Source: CAVVXX01 sp052389895
GTDB taxonomy: Bacteria > Pseudomonadota > Alphaproteobacteria > Micropepsales > Micropepsaceae
NCBI GenBank assembly: GCA_052389895.1
Contig: JBQTHM010000008.1
Location: 109,815 to 173,814, forward strand
Direction: 5' to 3'
Length of the DNA: 64,000 nucleotides
The position numbers and the translations under genes are program-made. The notes beneath the pieces are model-generated. The model did no database searches, was not told where the DNA came from, and worked only from the letters and a program-made list of their open reading frames with translations. This document shows positions 26,525 to 34,007 of the stretch, one piece after another (positions within the stretch are counted from its first letter, which is position 1; every line of letters starts with the position of its first letter).

Positions 26525-27241
26525 ATGAGCGAGCACATCGTCAAGGCATTCACCGAACAGCTGGAAGCCCTGGCCACGGCGGTGGCGCAAATGGGCGGTC
26601 TCACCGAGACTCAGCTCGGCAACGCGATCGAGGCCATCGCCAAGCGCGATGCGGCGCTGGCGGAGGCCGCAATCGGCTCGGATACGCGCGTTGATCAGCT
26701 TCAGCAGACGGTCGAGGAACAGGCGCTGAAGGTGCTGGCGCTGCGCCAGCCGATGGCGGTGGACCTGCGCGATACGCTCGCCTCGATCAAAATTGCCTCC
26801 GAACTCGAACGCATCGGCGATCTGGCCAAAAACATCGGCAAGCGCGCGCTTGTGCTCACGCGCGAACCGCCCATAAAGCTGACTCAAAGCCTTGCCCGCA
26901 TGGGGCGGCAGACGCTCGCGCAACTGAAAGCCGTGCTGGATGCCTATTCGAACCGCGATGCCAAGGCGGCCGAGAACGTCTGGCGCCACGACGAAGAAAT
27001 CGACGAGCTCTACAACAGCCTGTTTCGCGAGCTTCTGACTTACATGATGGAAGACCCGCGCATGATCGGTCTGTGCACGCACTTGCTGTTTGTCGCAAAA
27101 AATATCGAACGCGCGGGCGACCACGCGACGAACATCGCGGAAACCGTCTACCACATGGTAACGGGCGAATACCTGCGCGACGAGAGGCCCAAAGCCGACA
27201 TCACCTCCACGACACCTATTCCCTTCAGGTCGAAACCGTGA
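26525..27241 (+). CDS. phoU: phosphate signalling regulator PhoU
   Basis: The 238-residue protein is all-helical, with the two PhoU repeats and their metal-binding motifs: ASELERIGDLAKNIGKRA in repeat one and AKNIERAGDHATNIAETVYH in repeat two. PhoU couples phosphate transport to PhoR and keeps the Pho response off in phosphate excess. The ATG at 26525 follows AGGAACG. The PhoU stop overlaps the GTG start of phoB. Confidence 0.95.
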   Translation: MSEHIVKAFTEQLEALATAVAQMGGLTETQLGNAIEAIAKRDAALAEAAIGSDTRVDQLQQTVEEQALKVLALRQPMAVDLRDTLASIKIASELERIGDLAKNIGKRALVLTREPPIKLTQSLARMGRQTLAQLKAVLDAYSNRDAKAAENVWRHDEEIDELYNSLFRELLTYMMEDPRMIGLCTHLLFVAKNIERAGDHATNIAETVYHMVTGEYLRDERPKADITSTTPIPFRSKP

Positions 27242-27972
27242 GCGCGCTGGCCGAGGCATCCGCGGGAATACGGTCGAGCGTCGTGCCGAGCGTGCTCATC
27301 GTTGAGGACGAGGCGGCGCTGACGACGCTGCTCCGCTACAACCTGGAGCGCGAGGGTTATCGTGTGTTCGAGGCGCGCGATGGCGAGGAAGCACTGCTTC
27401 TGGCCGATGAGGTCAAGCCCGATGTCGTCCTTCTCGACTGGATGCTGCCCCATCTATCCGGCATCGAGGTTTGCCGCCGCCTGCGGGGGCGCATGGAAAT
27501 GCGCAACGTGCCGATCATCATGCTGACCGCGCGCGGCGAGGAGGCGGACCGTATCCGCGGACTCGATACCGGTGCGGACGATTACATCACGAAGCCGTTT
27601 TCGATGACGGAAATGCTCGCCCGCCTGCGCGCCGTAATGCGGCGCGTGCGCCCGGCGCTGTCGGAGGACGTGGTGCAGATCGGCGATATCGCCATGGACC
27701 GGGGCGCGCACCGCGTGCGCCGCGCGGGGCGCGACATTCATCTGGGCCCGACCGAATACCGCCTGCTCGACCACCTGATGCAGCATCCGGGACGCGTTTT
27801 CAGCCGCGAGCAATTGCTGGATGCCATATGGGGCTCAGACGTCTATGTCGAGGCGCGCACAGTGGATGTGCATGTCGGCCGGCTGCGCAAGGCGCTGGTT
27901 GCCCAAGGCGAGCGCGACCCGATTCGGACGGTGCGTTCTGCCGGCTACTCCTTCGACGAAACGTACGGGTAA
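27238..27972 (+). CDS. phoB: phosphate regulon response regulator PhoB
   Basis: The 244-residue OmpR-family regulator has a receiver domain with the acidic pair in IVEDE, the phospho-acceptor in LLDWML (Asp67) and the lysine in ITKPF (Lys119). The winged-helix DNA-binding domain includes LGPTEYRLLDHLMQHPGRVFSREQ in part and VDVHVGRLRKAL. I chose the GTG at 27238, which overlaps the phoU stop. The longer frame upstream lies inside phoU in another phase. The N-terminus has about 15 extra residues before the first receiver strand. Confidence 0.93.
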   Translation: MSALAEASAGIRSSVVPSVLIVEDEAALTTLLRYNLEREGYRVFEARDGEEALLLADEVKPDVVLLDWMLPHLSGIEVCRRLRGRMEMRNVPIIMLTARGEEADRIRGLDTGADDYITKPFSMTEMLARLRAVMRRVRPALSEDVVQIGDIAMDRGAHRVRRAGRDIHLGPTEYRLLDHLMQHPGRVFSREQLLDAIWGSDVYVEARTVDVHVGRLRKALVAQGERDPIRTVRSAGYSFDETYG

Positions 27973-27999
27973 CCGCCCGCGCAACGCTAGAATTTAACC

Positions 28000-28031
28000 C
28001 CCACTCAAGGGGAGGGTGAGCAATTCACCCT
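28000..28031. repeat. right-end fragment of dispersed repeat, with hairpin
   Basis: CTCAAGGGGAGGGTG here is identical to the right end of the 60.2-kb repeat. AGGGTGA (28013-28019) pairs with TCACCCT (28025-28031) across 5 nt. The hairpin lies between the converging phoB and gcrA genes and overlaps the gcrA stop codon, so it may stop transcription from both sides. No U-run is present. Confidence 0.5.
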
Positions 28032-28470
28032 AATGCGCAGCCCGGCGGTCGCGACGCGCGCTTTGCGGCTGATAGGCCTTGCGCGCATGCGCTTCGCAAT
28101 AGGGCGAGCCCGACTTCGGCTTGCGTCCGCAGAAATGGAACGCATTGTCGGCCGGATCGCCGATCGGCCAGCGGCACATGCGATCGGTGACCGAAAGCAC
28201 GTTGGCGTAATTCCCGTCGTCCAGCTTGACCGGATCTTCTTCGACGATTTCGGGCTCGGAGGCCGCGCGCATGGCGTGCTGGCGCGGCATGGAGATGCGC
28301 GGCCTGTCTGCACGCGTGGACGTGGCCCTCCCGGCAAGGCCCAAACGGTGCACTTTGCCGATGACGGCATTGCGGGTGACACCACCCAGAACGCGCGCGA
28401 TCTGGCTCGCGCTGAGCCCCTCCGCCCACAGGGTCTTCAGTTGCTCGACCCTTTCTTCCGTCCAGCCCAT
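28030..28470 (-). CDS. gcrA: GcrA cell-cycle regulator
   Basis: The 146-residue protein begins with the GcrA helix-turn-helix (MGWTEERVEQLKTLWAEG, SASQIARVLGGVTRNAVIGK) and ends with the sigma-70-interacting C-terminal domain, which has CRWPIGD, FHFCGRKP and YCEAHARKAY. GcrA is an alphaproteobacterial transcription co-activator that works at promoters carrying GANTC sites methylated by CcrM and controls cell-cycle genes. It is divergent from argD. A GANTC site (GAGTC, 28568-28572) lies in the shared region. Confidence 0.95.
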   Translation of the reverse strand: MGWTEERVEQLKTLWAEGLSASQIARVLGGVTRNAVIGKVHRLGLAGRATSTRADRPRISMPRQHAMRAASEPEIVEEDPVKLDDGNYANVLSVTDRMCRWPIGDPADNAFHFCGRKPKSGSPYCEAHARKAYQPQSARRDRRAAH

Positions 28471-28585
28471 TGGGTGCCCCCGGCCTTAAGTTCGCACTAG
28501 ATATCGTAGCAGACTGGCGGCAGGGCACAATAAGTGCGATGCGGACGCGGCTCCTTGTCCACAAGATGAGTCGGTGCGGGCGCGC

Positions 28586-28615
28586 TTGACCCTTTTGGCG
28601 GCGAAGCCCGATAAG
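28586..28615 (+). promoter_or_regulatory. candidate sigma-70 promoter of argD-hslO
   Basis: TTGACC (28586-28591) and GATAAG (28610-28615) are spaced by 18 bp and lie 51 bp before the argD start. GAGTC at 28568-28572, a GANTC motif, is just upstream of the -35 element. Confidence 0.5.
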
Positions 28616-28665
28616 TCGCGGCCGCTGCGTCCCCGCCGATTGCCAGAACAACAAAGGAGTTTTTC

Positions 28666-29850
28666 GTGATCACGGCTGTGCTGCCGACCTACGCCCGCGC
28701 CGACATCGCCTTTGTGCGCGGCGAGGGGCCGTATCTGTTCGACGGGAAAGGCGAGCGATATCTCGATTTTGGCGCCGGCATCGCCGTGAATGCTCTCGGG
28801 CACGCGCATCCGCATCTGGTTGCGGCCTTGCGCGAGCAGGCGGCCAAGCTCTGGCACACCTCGAACCTCTATCGCATTCCGGAACAGGAACGCCTTGCCG
28901 CGCGCCTGGTGGAGGCAACTTTTGCCGACACGGTATTCTTTGCCAATTCGGGAGCGGAAGCAGTCGAATGCGCGCTCAAAATTGGGCGCCGGTTTCATTA
29001 TGCGAACAACGATACGGAACGCTGGCGCTTTGTTACCTTCGAAGGCGCCTTTCACGGGCGCACGCTCGCCATGATCGCCGCGGGGAATCAGCCTAAATAC
29101 CTCGAAGGATTTGGTCCCCGCGTGGACGGCTTCGACACCGTTCCCTACGGGGATTTCGACGCCGTCGTTGGGGCCACGACTCCCGCTACGGCGGGAATTC
29201 TGATCGAACCCATTCAAGGCGAAATGGGTGTGAGGATGCCGCCGGAAGGTTTTCTGAAACGGCTGCGGCAGTTCTGCACGCAAAAAGGCATTCTGCTCAT
29301 TTTGGATGAAGTTCAGACAGGAATGGGCCGCACAGGCCGGCTCTTCGCACACGAATGGGCCGGCATTACGCCGGACATCATGGCCGTGGCGAAGGGGATC
29401 GGCGGCGGCTTTCCCTTGAGCGCGTGCCTTGCCACGGAAGAGGCGGCCAAGGGAATGAAGGCGGGCAGTCATGGCTCGACCTATGGCGGCAATCCACTCG
29501 CCATGGCTGTGGGCAATGCCGTGCTCGACGTGATGCTTGCGCCAACATTCCTCGAGCATGTGCGGCGGATATCCGGCCAGTTCCAACAGCAGCTCGGCGC
29601 GCTGCGGGCCGAACATCCTGGCGTCATCGCGGAAATTCGCGGGCAGGGGCTTCTGCTGGGGCTTAAGCTTTACGTGCCGGCTTCGGATTTCCTCGCTGGC
29701 TTGCTTGGCAACCGGATGCTGGCAGTCGGCGCTACCGAAAATGTCATTCGTCTTGCGCCGCCGCTGATTGTGACGGAGACTCACCTGGATGAGGCCGTGT
29801 CGGCACTGTCGCTTACGTGCACGGATCTCGAGGCAAGAAAAGCAGGATGA
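28666..29850 (+). CDS. argD: acetylornithine/succinyldiaminopimelate aminotransferase ArgD
   Basis: This 394-residue class III aminotransferase uses PLP to form N-acetylornithine in arginine synthesis, and often also acts in lysine synthesis. Key parts are the N-terminal FDGKGERYLDFGAGIAVNAL, the PLP phosphate-binding FFANSGAEAVECALK, the aspartate in ILDEVQTGMGRTG, and the Schiff-base lysine in AVAKGIGGGFPL. The GTG start at 28666 follows AAAGGAG. The gene overlaps hslO by 4 bp. In many alphaproteobacteria argF sits between them, and it is missing here. Confidence 0.93.
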   Translation: MITAVLPTYARADIAFVRGEGPYLFDGKGERYLDFGAGIAVNALGHAHPHLVAALREQAAKLWHTSNLYRIPEQERLAARLVEATFADTVFFANSGAEAVECALKIGRRFHYANNDTERWRFVTFEGAFHGRTLAMIAAGNQPKYLEGFGPRVDGFDTVPYGDFDAVVGATTPATAGILIEPIQGEMGVRMPPEGFLKRLRQFCTQKGILLILDEVQTGMGRTGRLFAHEWAGITPDIMAVAKGIGGGFPLSACLATEEAAKGMKAGSHGSTYGGNPLAMAVGNAVLDVMLAPTFLEHVRRISGQFQQQLGALRAEHPGVIAEIRGQGLLLGLKLYVPASDFLAGLLGNRMLAVGATENVIRLAPPLIVTETHLDEAVSALSLTCTDLEARKAG

Positions 29851-30767
29851 CTGCGTTGGGTACAAACAAGCGCCGGTATACGCCGGCGCCCGCGGATGAT
29901 TTCGTGCTGCCGTTCGATCTGCCCGAACTTGGCTTGCGCGGGCGAATGGCGCGGCTTGGCGCGGTTGCCACGCGCGCCCTTTCGGCACGTCCCTTGCCCG
30001 AACGCGCGCAGCGCACCTTGGGCGAGGCGCTTGCGCTGGCGGCACTGCTCGGCACATCGCTCAAGCAAACTGGGCGCATGAGCGTGCAGACTAAGAGCGA
30101 GGGGCCGCTCAATCTGCTTACAGCCGATTTTGTCGCGGGCGGAGGATTGCGCGGCTATGCGCGGCTGGATGCGGAACGGTTCGCGCAGCTAAATGGCGAC
30201 GGCGGATTTGGCAGCCTGACCGGCGCGGGCGTGCTCGCCATCACCATCGAACCAAAACCCGGGCCAAACGCTTACCAGGGCGTCGTGCCCCTCGCGGCGG
30301 AAGGTCTCGCCGCTTCGGCGGAGCACTACTTCGACCAGTCCGAACAGCTCGCAACGGCGCTCAGGCTCGTGGCGGCGCCGCTCTATCGGGCCGGCCAGCA
30401 TGGATGGTGCGCGGGCGGCATGATGGTGCAGGCCATGCCGGAAAAACCCGGCGACGTTCGTGAAAGCGACGAATGGCAGCGGATCGCACTCTTCATGCAG
30501 ACACTGGAAGACTACGAGCTGCTGGATAGCGCGGTTGCCGCCGAAGACGTGCTCTGGCACCTCTTCCACGAGGACGAAGTACGCGTGCACAATGCGCAGA
30601 CTCTGCATTTCCACTGCGGCTGCGGGCCTGAAAAAGTGTCGCGTGTGCTTGCGTCCTATGCCCGCGACGAGCTCGCGGATCTCGCGGAAGACGACGGAGT
30701 CATACGCGCGCGCTGCGAGTTTTGCGGCGCGGTCTACGAGTTTCCGCTGGCGGAGTTTAATACCTGA
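29847..30767 (+). CDS. hslO: Hsp33 redox-activated chaperone HslO
   Basis: The 306-residue protein is a cytosolic chaperone switched on by oxidation of a zinc centre. The C-terminal redox switch is visible as FHCGCGPEKVSRVL followed by RCEFCGAVYEF, giving the CxC and CxxC cysteine pairs. The N-terminal domain contains TKSEGPLNLLTADF and the segment from RGYARL on. The ATG at 29847 overlaps the argD stop. The open frame continues upstream in argD, but that part is shadow. The stop is 1 bp from the convergent folE stop. Confidence 0.93.
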   Translation: MTALGTNKRRYTPAPADDFVLPFDLPELGLRGRMARLGAVATRALSARPLPERAQRTLGEALALAALLGTSLKQTGRMSVQTKSEGPLNLLTADFVAGGGLRGYARLDAERFAQLNGDGGFGSLTGAGVLAITIEPKPGPNAYQGVVPLAAEGLAASAEHYFDQSEQLATALRLVAAPLYRAGQHGWCAGGMMVQAMPEKPGDVRESDEWQRIALFMQTLEDYELLDSAVAAEDVLWHLFHEDEVRVHNAQTLHFHCGCGPEKVSRVLASYARDELADLAEDDGVIRARCEFCGAVYEFPLAEFNT

Positions 30768-30768
30768 G

Positions 30769-31404
30769 CTAGTCGTCCATGCTGGACGACGGATTTCCGA
30801 TAATGGCAAGGAATTCGCGCCGCGTGAGCGGATTCTTGCGGAATTCGCCCAGCATGGTGGAGGTCACCATGATGACACCGGGCTTATGTACGCCGCGCGT
30901 GGTCATGCACTGGTGCGTGGCCTCGATCACGACTGCTACGCCTTTCGGCTCGAGTATGTGCTGAATGCAGGTCGCGATCTGCGAATTCATTTTTTCCTGC
31001 ACCTGCAGCCTGCGCGCATAAACCTCGACGACACGGGCGAGCTTGGAGATGCCGACCACTTTCCTGTCGGGAAGGTAACCGATGTGCACCTTGCCGATGA
31101 TGGGCGCCAGGTGATGCTCGCAATGGGATTCGAAGCGAATGTCCTTCAGCACTATGATTTCATCGTAGCCGTCCACCTCCTCGAAAGTGCGGGCGAGGAA
31201 CTGTTCGGGATCTTCTCCATAGCCGGTGAACCAGTCTTCGAAGGCGCGCACGACGCGCTCGGGCGTTTCCAGCAGGCCTTCACGGTTAGGGTCGTCGCCT
31301 GTCCAGCGCAGCAGCGTGCGCACCGCCTCTTCCGCTTCCTCGCGGGTGGGGCGCGTGGAGGGCGCGGCAGTCACGGCGAATTTTCTCTTTGGTCCGTTTG
31401 CCAT
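30769..31404 (-). CDS. folE: GTP cyclohydrolase I FolE
   Basis: The 211-residue enzyme converts GTP to 7,8-dihydroneopterin triphosphate for folate synthesis. Family marks are the zinc and substrate segment FESHCEHHLAPIIGKVHIGY, SKLARVVEVYARRLQVQE, and the C-terminal zinc cysteine region in THQCMTTRGVHKPGVIMVTS. The order of zinc ligands (Cys, His, later Cys) is intact, so it should be active. The N-terminal ~20 residues are basic and not conserved. Confidence 0.95.
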   Translation of the reverse strand: MANGPKRKFAVTAAPSTRPTREEAEEAVRTLLRWTGDDPNREGLLETPERVVRAFEDWFTGYGEDPEQFLARTFEEVDGYDEIIVLKDIRFESHCEHHLAPIIGKVHIGYLPDRKVVGISKLARVVEVYARRLQVQEKMNSQIATCIQHILEPKGVAVVIEATHQCMTTRGVHKPGVIMVTSTMLGEFRKNPLTRREFLAIIGNPSSSMDD

Positions 31405-31444
31405 GGCCGGAGTGTATGCCGTTCTATCGCGAAATGATCAATAC

Positions 31445-31846
31445 TTAATGGATGCGGCCCGTCTCGTAGGGGCTTTCGAGTGCAAATGTGGGAATGGCGA
31501 TATCGAAATCCTCGCCGGCGGCCGAACGCATGCGGTAACTGCCGGTCATAAATCCTGTTGGCGTCTCGAGCGGTACGCCACTCGTGTATTCAAAGCGGGT
31601 TGCAGGCTTCAGCACTGGCTGCTCGCCAACGACGCCCGCGCCCTTGACCTCCTGCACGCGCCCCTGCGCGTCCGTGATGAGCCAATGACGCGTCAAAAGC
31701 TGCACCGTGTCGCGGCCCTGGTTCTCGATCACGATATGGTAGGCCCAGAAAAACCTGTTTTCTTCCGGATCGGAATGCGATTCCAGAAAGCTCGGCTCGA
31801 CGGCCACGCGGATGTCGCGTGTGATTCGTTCGTACGTATTAGTCAC
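31445..31846 (-). CDS. apaG: ApaG domain protein
   Basis: This 133-residue protein has a fibronectin-III-like fold. The ApaG marks are FFWAYHIVIENQGRDTVQLL, RHWLITDAQGRVQEVKGAGV, GVVGEQPVLKPATRFEYTSG and MTGSYRM. ApaG is linked in enterobacteria to cobalt/magnesium phenotypes, but its biochemical role is unresolved. It overlaps the preceding OsmC-like gene by 8 bp on the same strand. Presence of apaG near hslO and argD is common in alphaproteobacteria. Confidence 0.92.
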   Translation of the reverse strand: MTNTYERITRDIRVAVEPSFLESHSDPEENRFFWAYHIVIENQGRDTVQLLTRHWLITDAQGRVQEVKGAGVVGEQPVLKPATRFEYTSGVPLETPTGFMTGSYRMRSAAGEDFDIAIPTFALESPYETGRIH

Positions 31847-32291
31847 GCGGCTCTACCGTTACTTCGGTCTTCACCGAATTGGCAATGAAACACTCTTCAT
31901 GACTGTGGCGATGCAAGCGTGCAAGCTCGTCACGCGAGACCGTGACGCCGGCGCTGAAGCCGACGCGCGGGTGCAGCATTACCGTTGAGACCCACAATCT
32001 GCCGTCGGCGCCTTTGGTCATGAGCCCGGCTGCCTCGTCCTGGTAGCTGTCGACGCACAAGTGTTTGCGCGCCGCGATGGCAAGAAACGTCAGCATGTGG
32101 CAGGAGGAAAGCGCGCCAACGAACGCCTCCTCCGGATCGAGGCGTTCGCCATCGCCCCGGTACTGGGGCGCGGCGGACGCTTCGATCTCCGTTCCTTCAC
32201 CTACCCGCCAAACGTGGTTGCGGTTGTAGGTTTCGTACGTGAATTCCTTGCTTGTCCGCCGCCACAGGACGGTTACGCGGTATTCCGACAT
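31839..32291 (-). CDS. OsmC family protein
   Basis: The 150-residue protein belongs to the OsmC/Ohr superfamily of thiol peroxidases. It has an N-terminal strand region (TYNRNHVWRVGEG), the helix carrying the cysteine-like position in EEAFVGALSSCHMLTFLAIA, and a second cysteine in RHSHEECFIANSVK. The two cysteines sit where the redox-active pair lies in the family, so peroxide reduction is plausible. I start it at the ATG at 32291, preceded by GAGG. The TTG at 32312 is less likely. It overlaps apaG. Confidence 0.85.
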   Translation of the reverse strand: MSEYRVTVLWRRTSKEFTYETYNRNHVWRVGEGTEIEASAAPQYRGDGERLDPEEAFVGALSSCHMLTFLAIAARKHLCVDSYQDEAAGLMTKGADGRLWVSTVMLHPRVGFSAGVTVSRDELARLHRHSHEECFIANSVKTEVTVEPRD

Positions 32292-32384
32292 GGTGCCCTC
32301 GCTTGTGCCCAAGCGATAGGCGGGCGTATCCGGGCGGTCAAGGCGTGAGTTCGCGGGAACAAGCGGCTTTTGCTAGTTTCGCGC

Positions 32385-32921
32385 ATGCGCCGGTTGCTGC
32401 TTCTCCGCCATGCGAAGTCTGACCGCGACGCAGGCGAACGCGACGATCATCTGCGCCCGCTAAACGAGCGCGGCCGCGATGCCGCGGCGCTCATTGGCCG
32501 CTACATGCGCGAAAAGAAATACCTGCCCGCTCTTGTGCTGTGTTCGTCCGCCAGGCGCACGCGCGAAACATGGGACATCGTGCGCCGCTCACTCAACGGC
32601 AAAGCCGAAGTGCGTTTTGAAAGCGCGCTCTATCTCGCTGAATGGAAAAAAATGCTCGACTGCGTGCGCAGGGAGACCGACGCGTCACCCCTCCTTTTGA
32701 TTGGGCACAACCCGGGCATGGAACAACTTGCCGCGGTGCTTCAGGCGCCGGCCAAGACCCCCAAGCATCGCAAGCGCGCAGAGGCGATGGTGCGCAAGTT
32801 TTCCTCCGGCGCGCTCGCCGTATTCGACTTTCGCATGCGAGGCTGGGCGTCAATCGGGCCCGGCGCAGGCCAGCTCAAGGATTTCGTGCGGCCGAGGGAA
32901 CTCGCGAAAGCGAAAGGTTAG
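32385..32921 (+). CDS. SixA-like histidine phosphatase family protein
   Basis: The 178-residue protein is a small member of the histidine phosphatase (phosphoglycerate mutase) superfamily. The RHG motif is LLLLRHAKSD at residues 3-12, followed by LNERGRDAAALIGRYM and the arginine in SSARRTRETWDI. The second catalytic histidine is in LLIGHNPGMEQLA. SixA removes phosphate from phosphohistidine in phosphotransfer proteins. Whether this one does so is unknown. The ATG at 32385 starts directly at the conserved strand. Its 3' end overlaps the convergent GNAT gene by 4 bp. Confidence 0.87.
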   Translation: MRRLLLLRHAKSDRDAGERDDHLRPLNERGRDAAALIGRYMREKKYLPALVLCSSARRTRETWDIVRRSLNGKAEVRFESALYLAEWKKMLDCVRRETDASPLLLIGHNPGMEQLAAVLQAPAKTPKHRKRAEAMVRKFSSGALAVFDFRMRGWASIGPGAGQLKDFVRPRELAKAKG

Positions 32922-33460
32922 GTGCGGCTGGTTTCCACGCGGGCGAGGCTTTTCCAGCCGAAGGCGGCTTCAGGAACGGATGCGCCCATCATGCTGGTGA
33001 CGCGCTCCGCAATAAGCTTGCCGCCCATCGCCTCATAGAAAAACCGCGCCGGGTTCTGCGCATGCGCCCAGATTACGCAGCTCTTGAACCCGCGCTCGGC
33101 CAGCTCCTCAAATCCCGCGCGCAGCAGCGCGCGTCCGATCCCGTTGCCCGTTGCGAGCGGATGTACGTAGAGCGTGTAGATTTCGCCGTCATAGCCGAGG
33201 CCTGGGTCACGCGCGCGGCCAAAGCTCGTCATGCCAACGACTGTGTCTTTGCCCATTTCGGCAACGAGCACGGCTTCGCGGCCCGGCATCGCGATGGTTC
33301 GCCGCCAGCGCACCGCCTGCCGTTCCGCGTCCATGGACAGCAGTGCGCGTGCCGGCAGAATACCGGGATATGTGTCGCGCCACGACTCAACATAGATCCG
33401 GGCGACGGCAGCGGCATCGCCCGGGCGCGCTTCGCGGATGGCAAACTTGCTTGCGGCCAT
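32918..33460 (-). CDS. GNAT family N-acetyltransferase
   Basis: The 180-residue GNAT protein has an N-terminal IREARPGDAAAVARIYVESW, strand four IYTLYVHPLATGNGIGRALL (the acetyl-CoA loop, here GNGIG in place of the usual GxGxG/A) and the C-terminal AHAQNPARFFYEAMGGK. The acetyl acceptor is unknown. The FYExMGG segment is typical of GNATs acting on small amines or protein N-termini. Confidence 0.87.
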   Translation of the reverse strand: MAASKFAIREARPGDAAAVARIYVESWRDTYPGILPARALLSMDAERQAVRWRRTIAMPGREAVLVAEMGKDTVVGMTSFGRARDPGLGYDGEIYTLYVHPLATGNGIGRALLRAGFEELAERGFKSCVIWAHAQNPARFFYEAMGGKLIAERVTSMMGASVPEAAFGWKSLARVETSRT

Positions 33461-34007
33461 GCTCCAAGCTTGTCCGAGGCTACGCCACTCGGCAAGTAAA
33501 GAATGAGATTAAAGAATTTGGCAGACAGCACATGGGAGCGCCGATTGCGCCGCCCAAAAATTCGCCATAAGTCTGATCGCCAGATGAATGATCGGCTTCG
33601 CTGGCGTTCAGAACGTTTGCGCTAACCTTCTTGCGGAATTGTGGCTGCATAGACACGGAAACATGCCCATTCTCGGCGTGGGCAGGAGTGGCTGCGATGA
33701 CTGGACGCTTTGGCAAAACGGCGGATCGCGATACACTAAGCGCAAATCGCGGCGCGGTGCGCCAGCGGGGCACAAGAAAAACATTTGAGTTGGGTTTGGA
33801 GGGCTGCGCCGTTGCACGGCCTGGGCGCGCGCTTCCTTTTGCACATGCGAAGGGAACCCGCGGCCGAAGCACATGGTTACGTGAGTCAGGAAATCGTGAC
33901 TCACGGAGGGTTGAGCGAAACATGCACATCGGGCTCTCGGCCGCGCCATGCAATCGACACGAAGTCGTGCGGAACTTGGCGCGCCGGCCCGGAAGGAGCG
34001 GCGGACT
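33461..34007. other. 547-bp intergenic region upstream of prkA
   Basis: The open frames here on either strand resemble no protein family, and the longest (minus strand, to 34526) is antisense to prkA. The one clear structure is the dyad at 33880-33905. The prkA ribosome site GGAAGGAG lies at the right end. A leader or regulatory function is likely because this is the largest gap in the window and precedes a stress operon. Confidence 0.6.
33880..33905. promoter_or_regulatory. 9-bp inverted repeat carrying two GANTC sites, upstream of prkA
   Basis: CGTGAGTCA (33880-33888) and TGACTCACG (33897-33905) are perfect reverse complements across an 8-bp spacer. Each arm contains a GANTC pentamer (GAGTC and GACTC), the CcrM methylation target. 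The dyad is 103 bp upstream of the prkA start. It could be a regulator-binding site or a GcrA/CcrM-sensitive promoter element. Confidence 0.5.
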
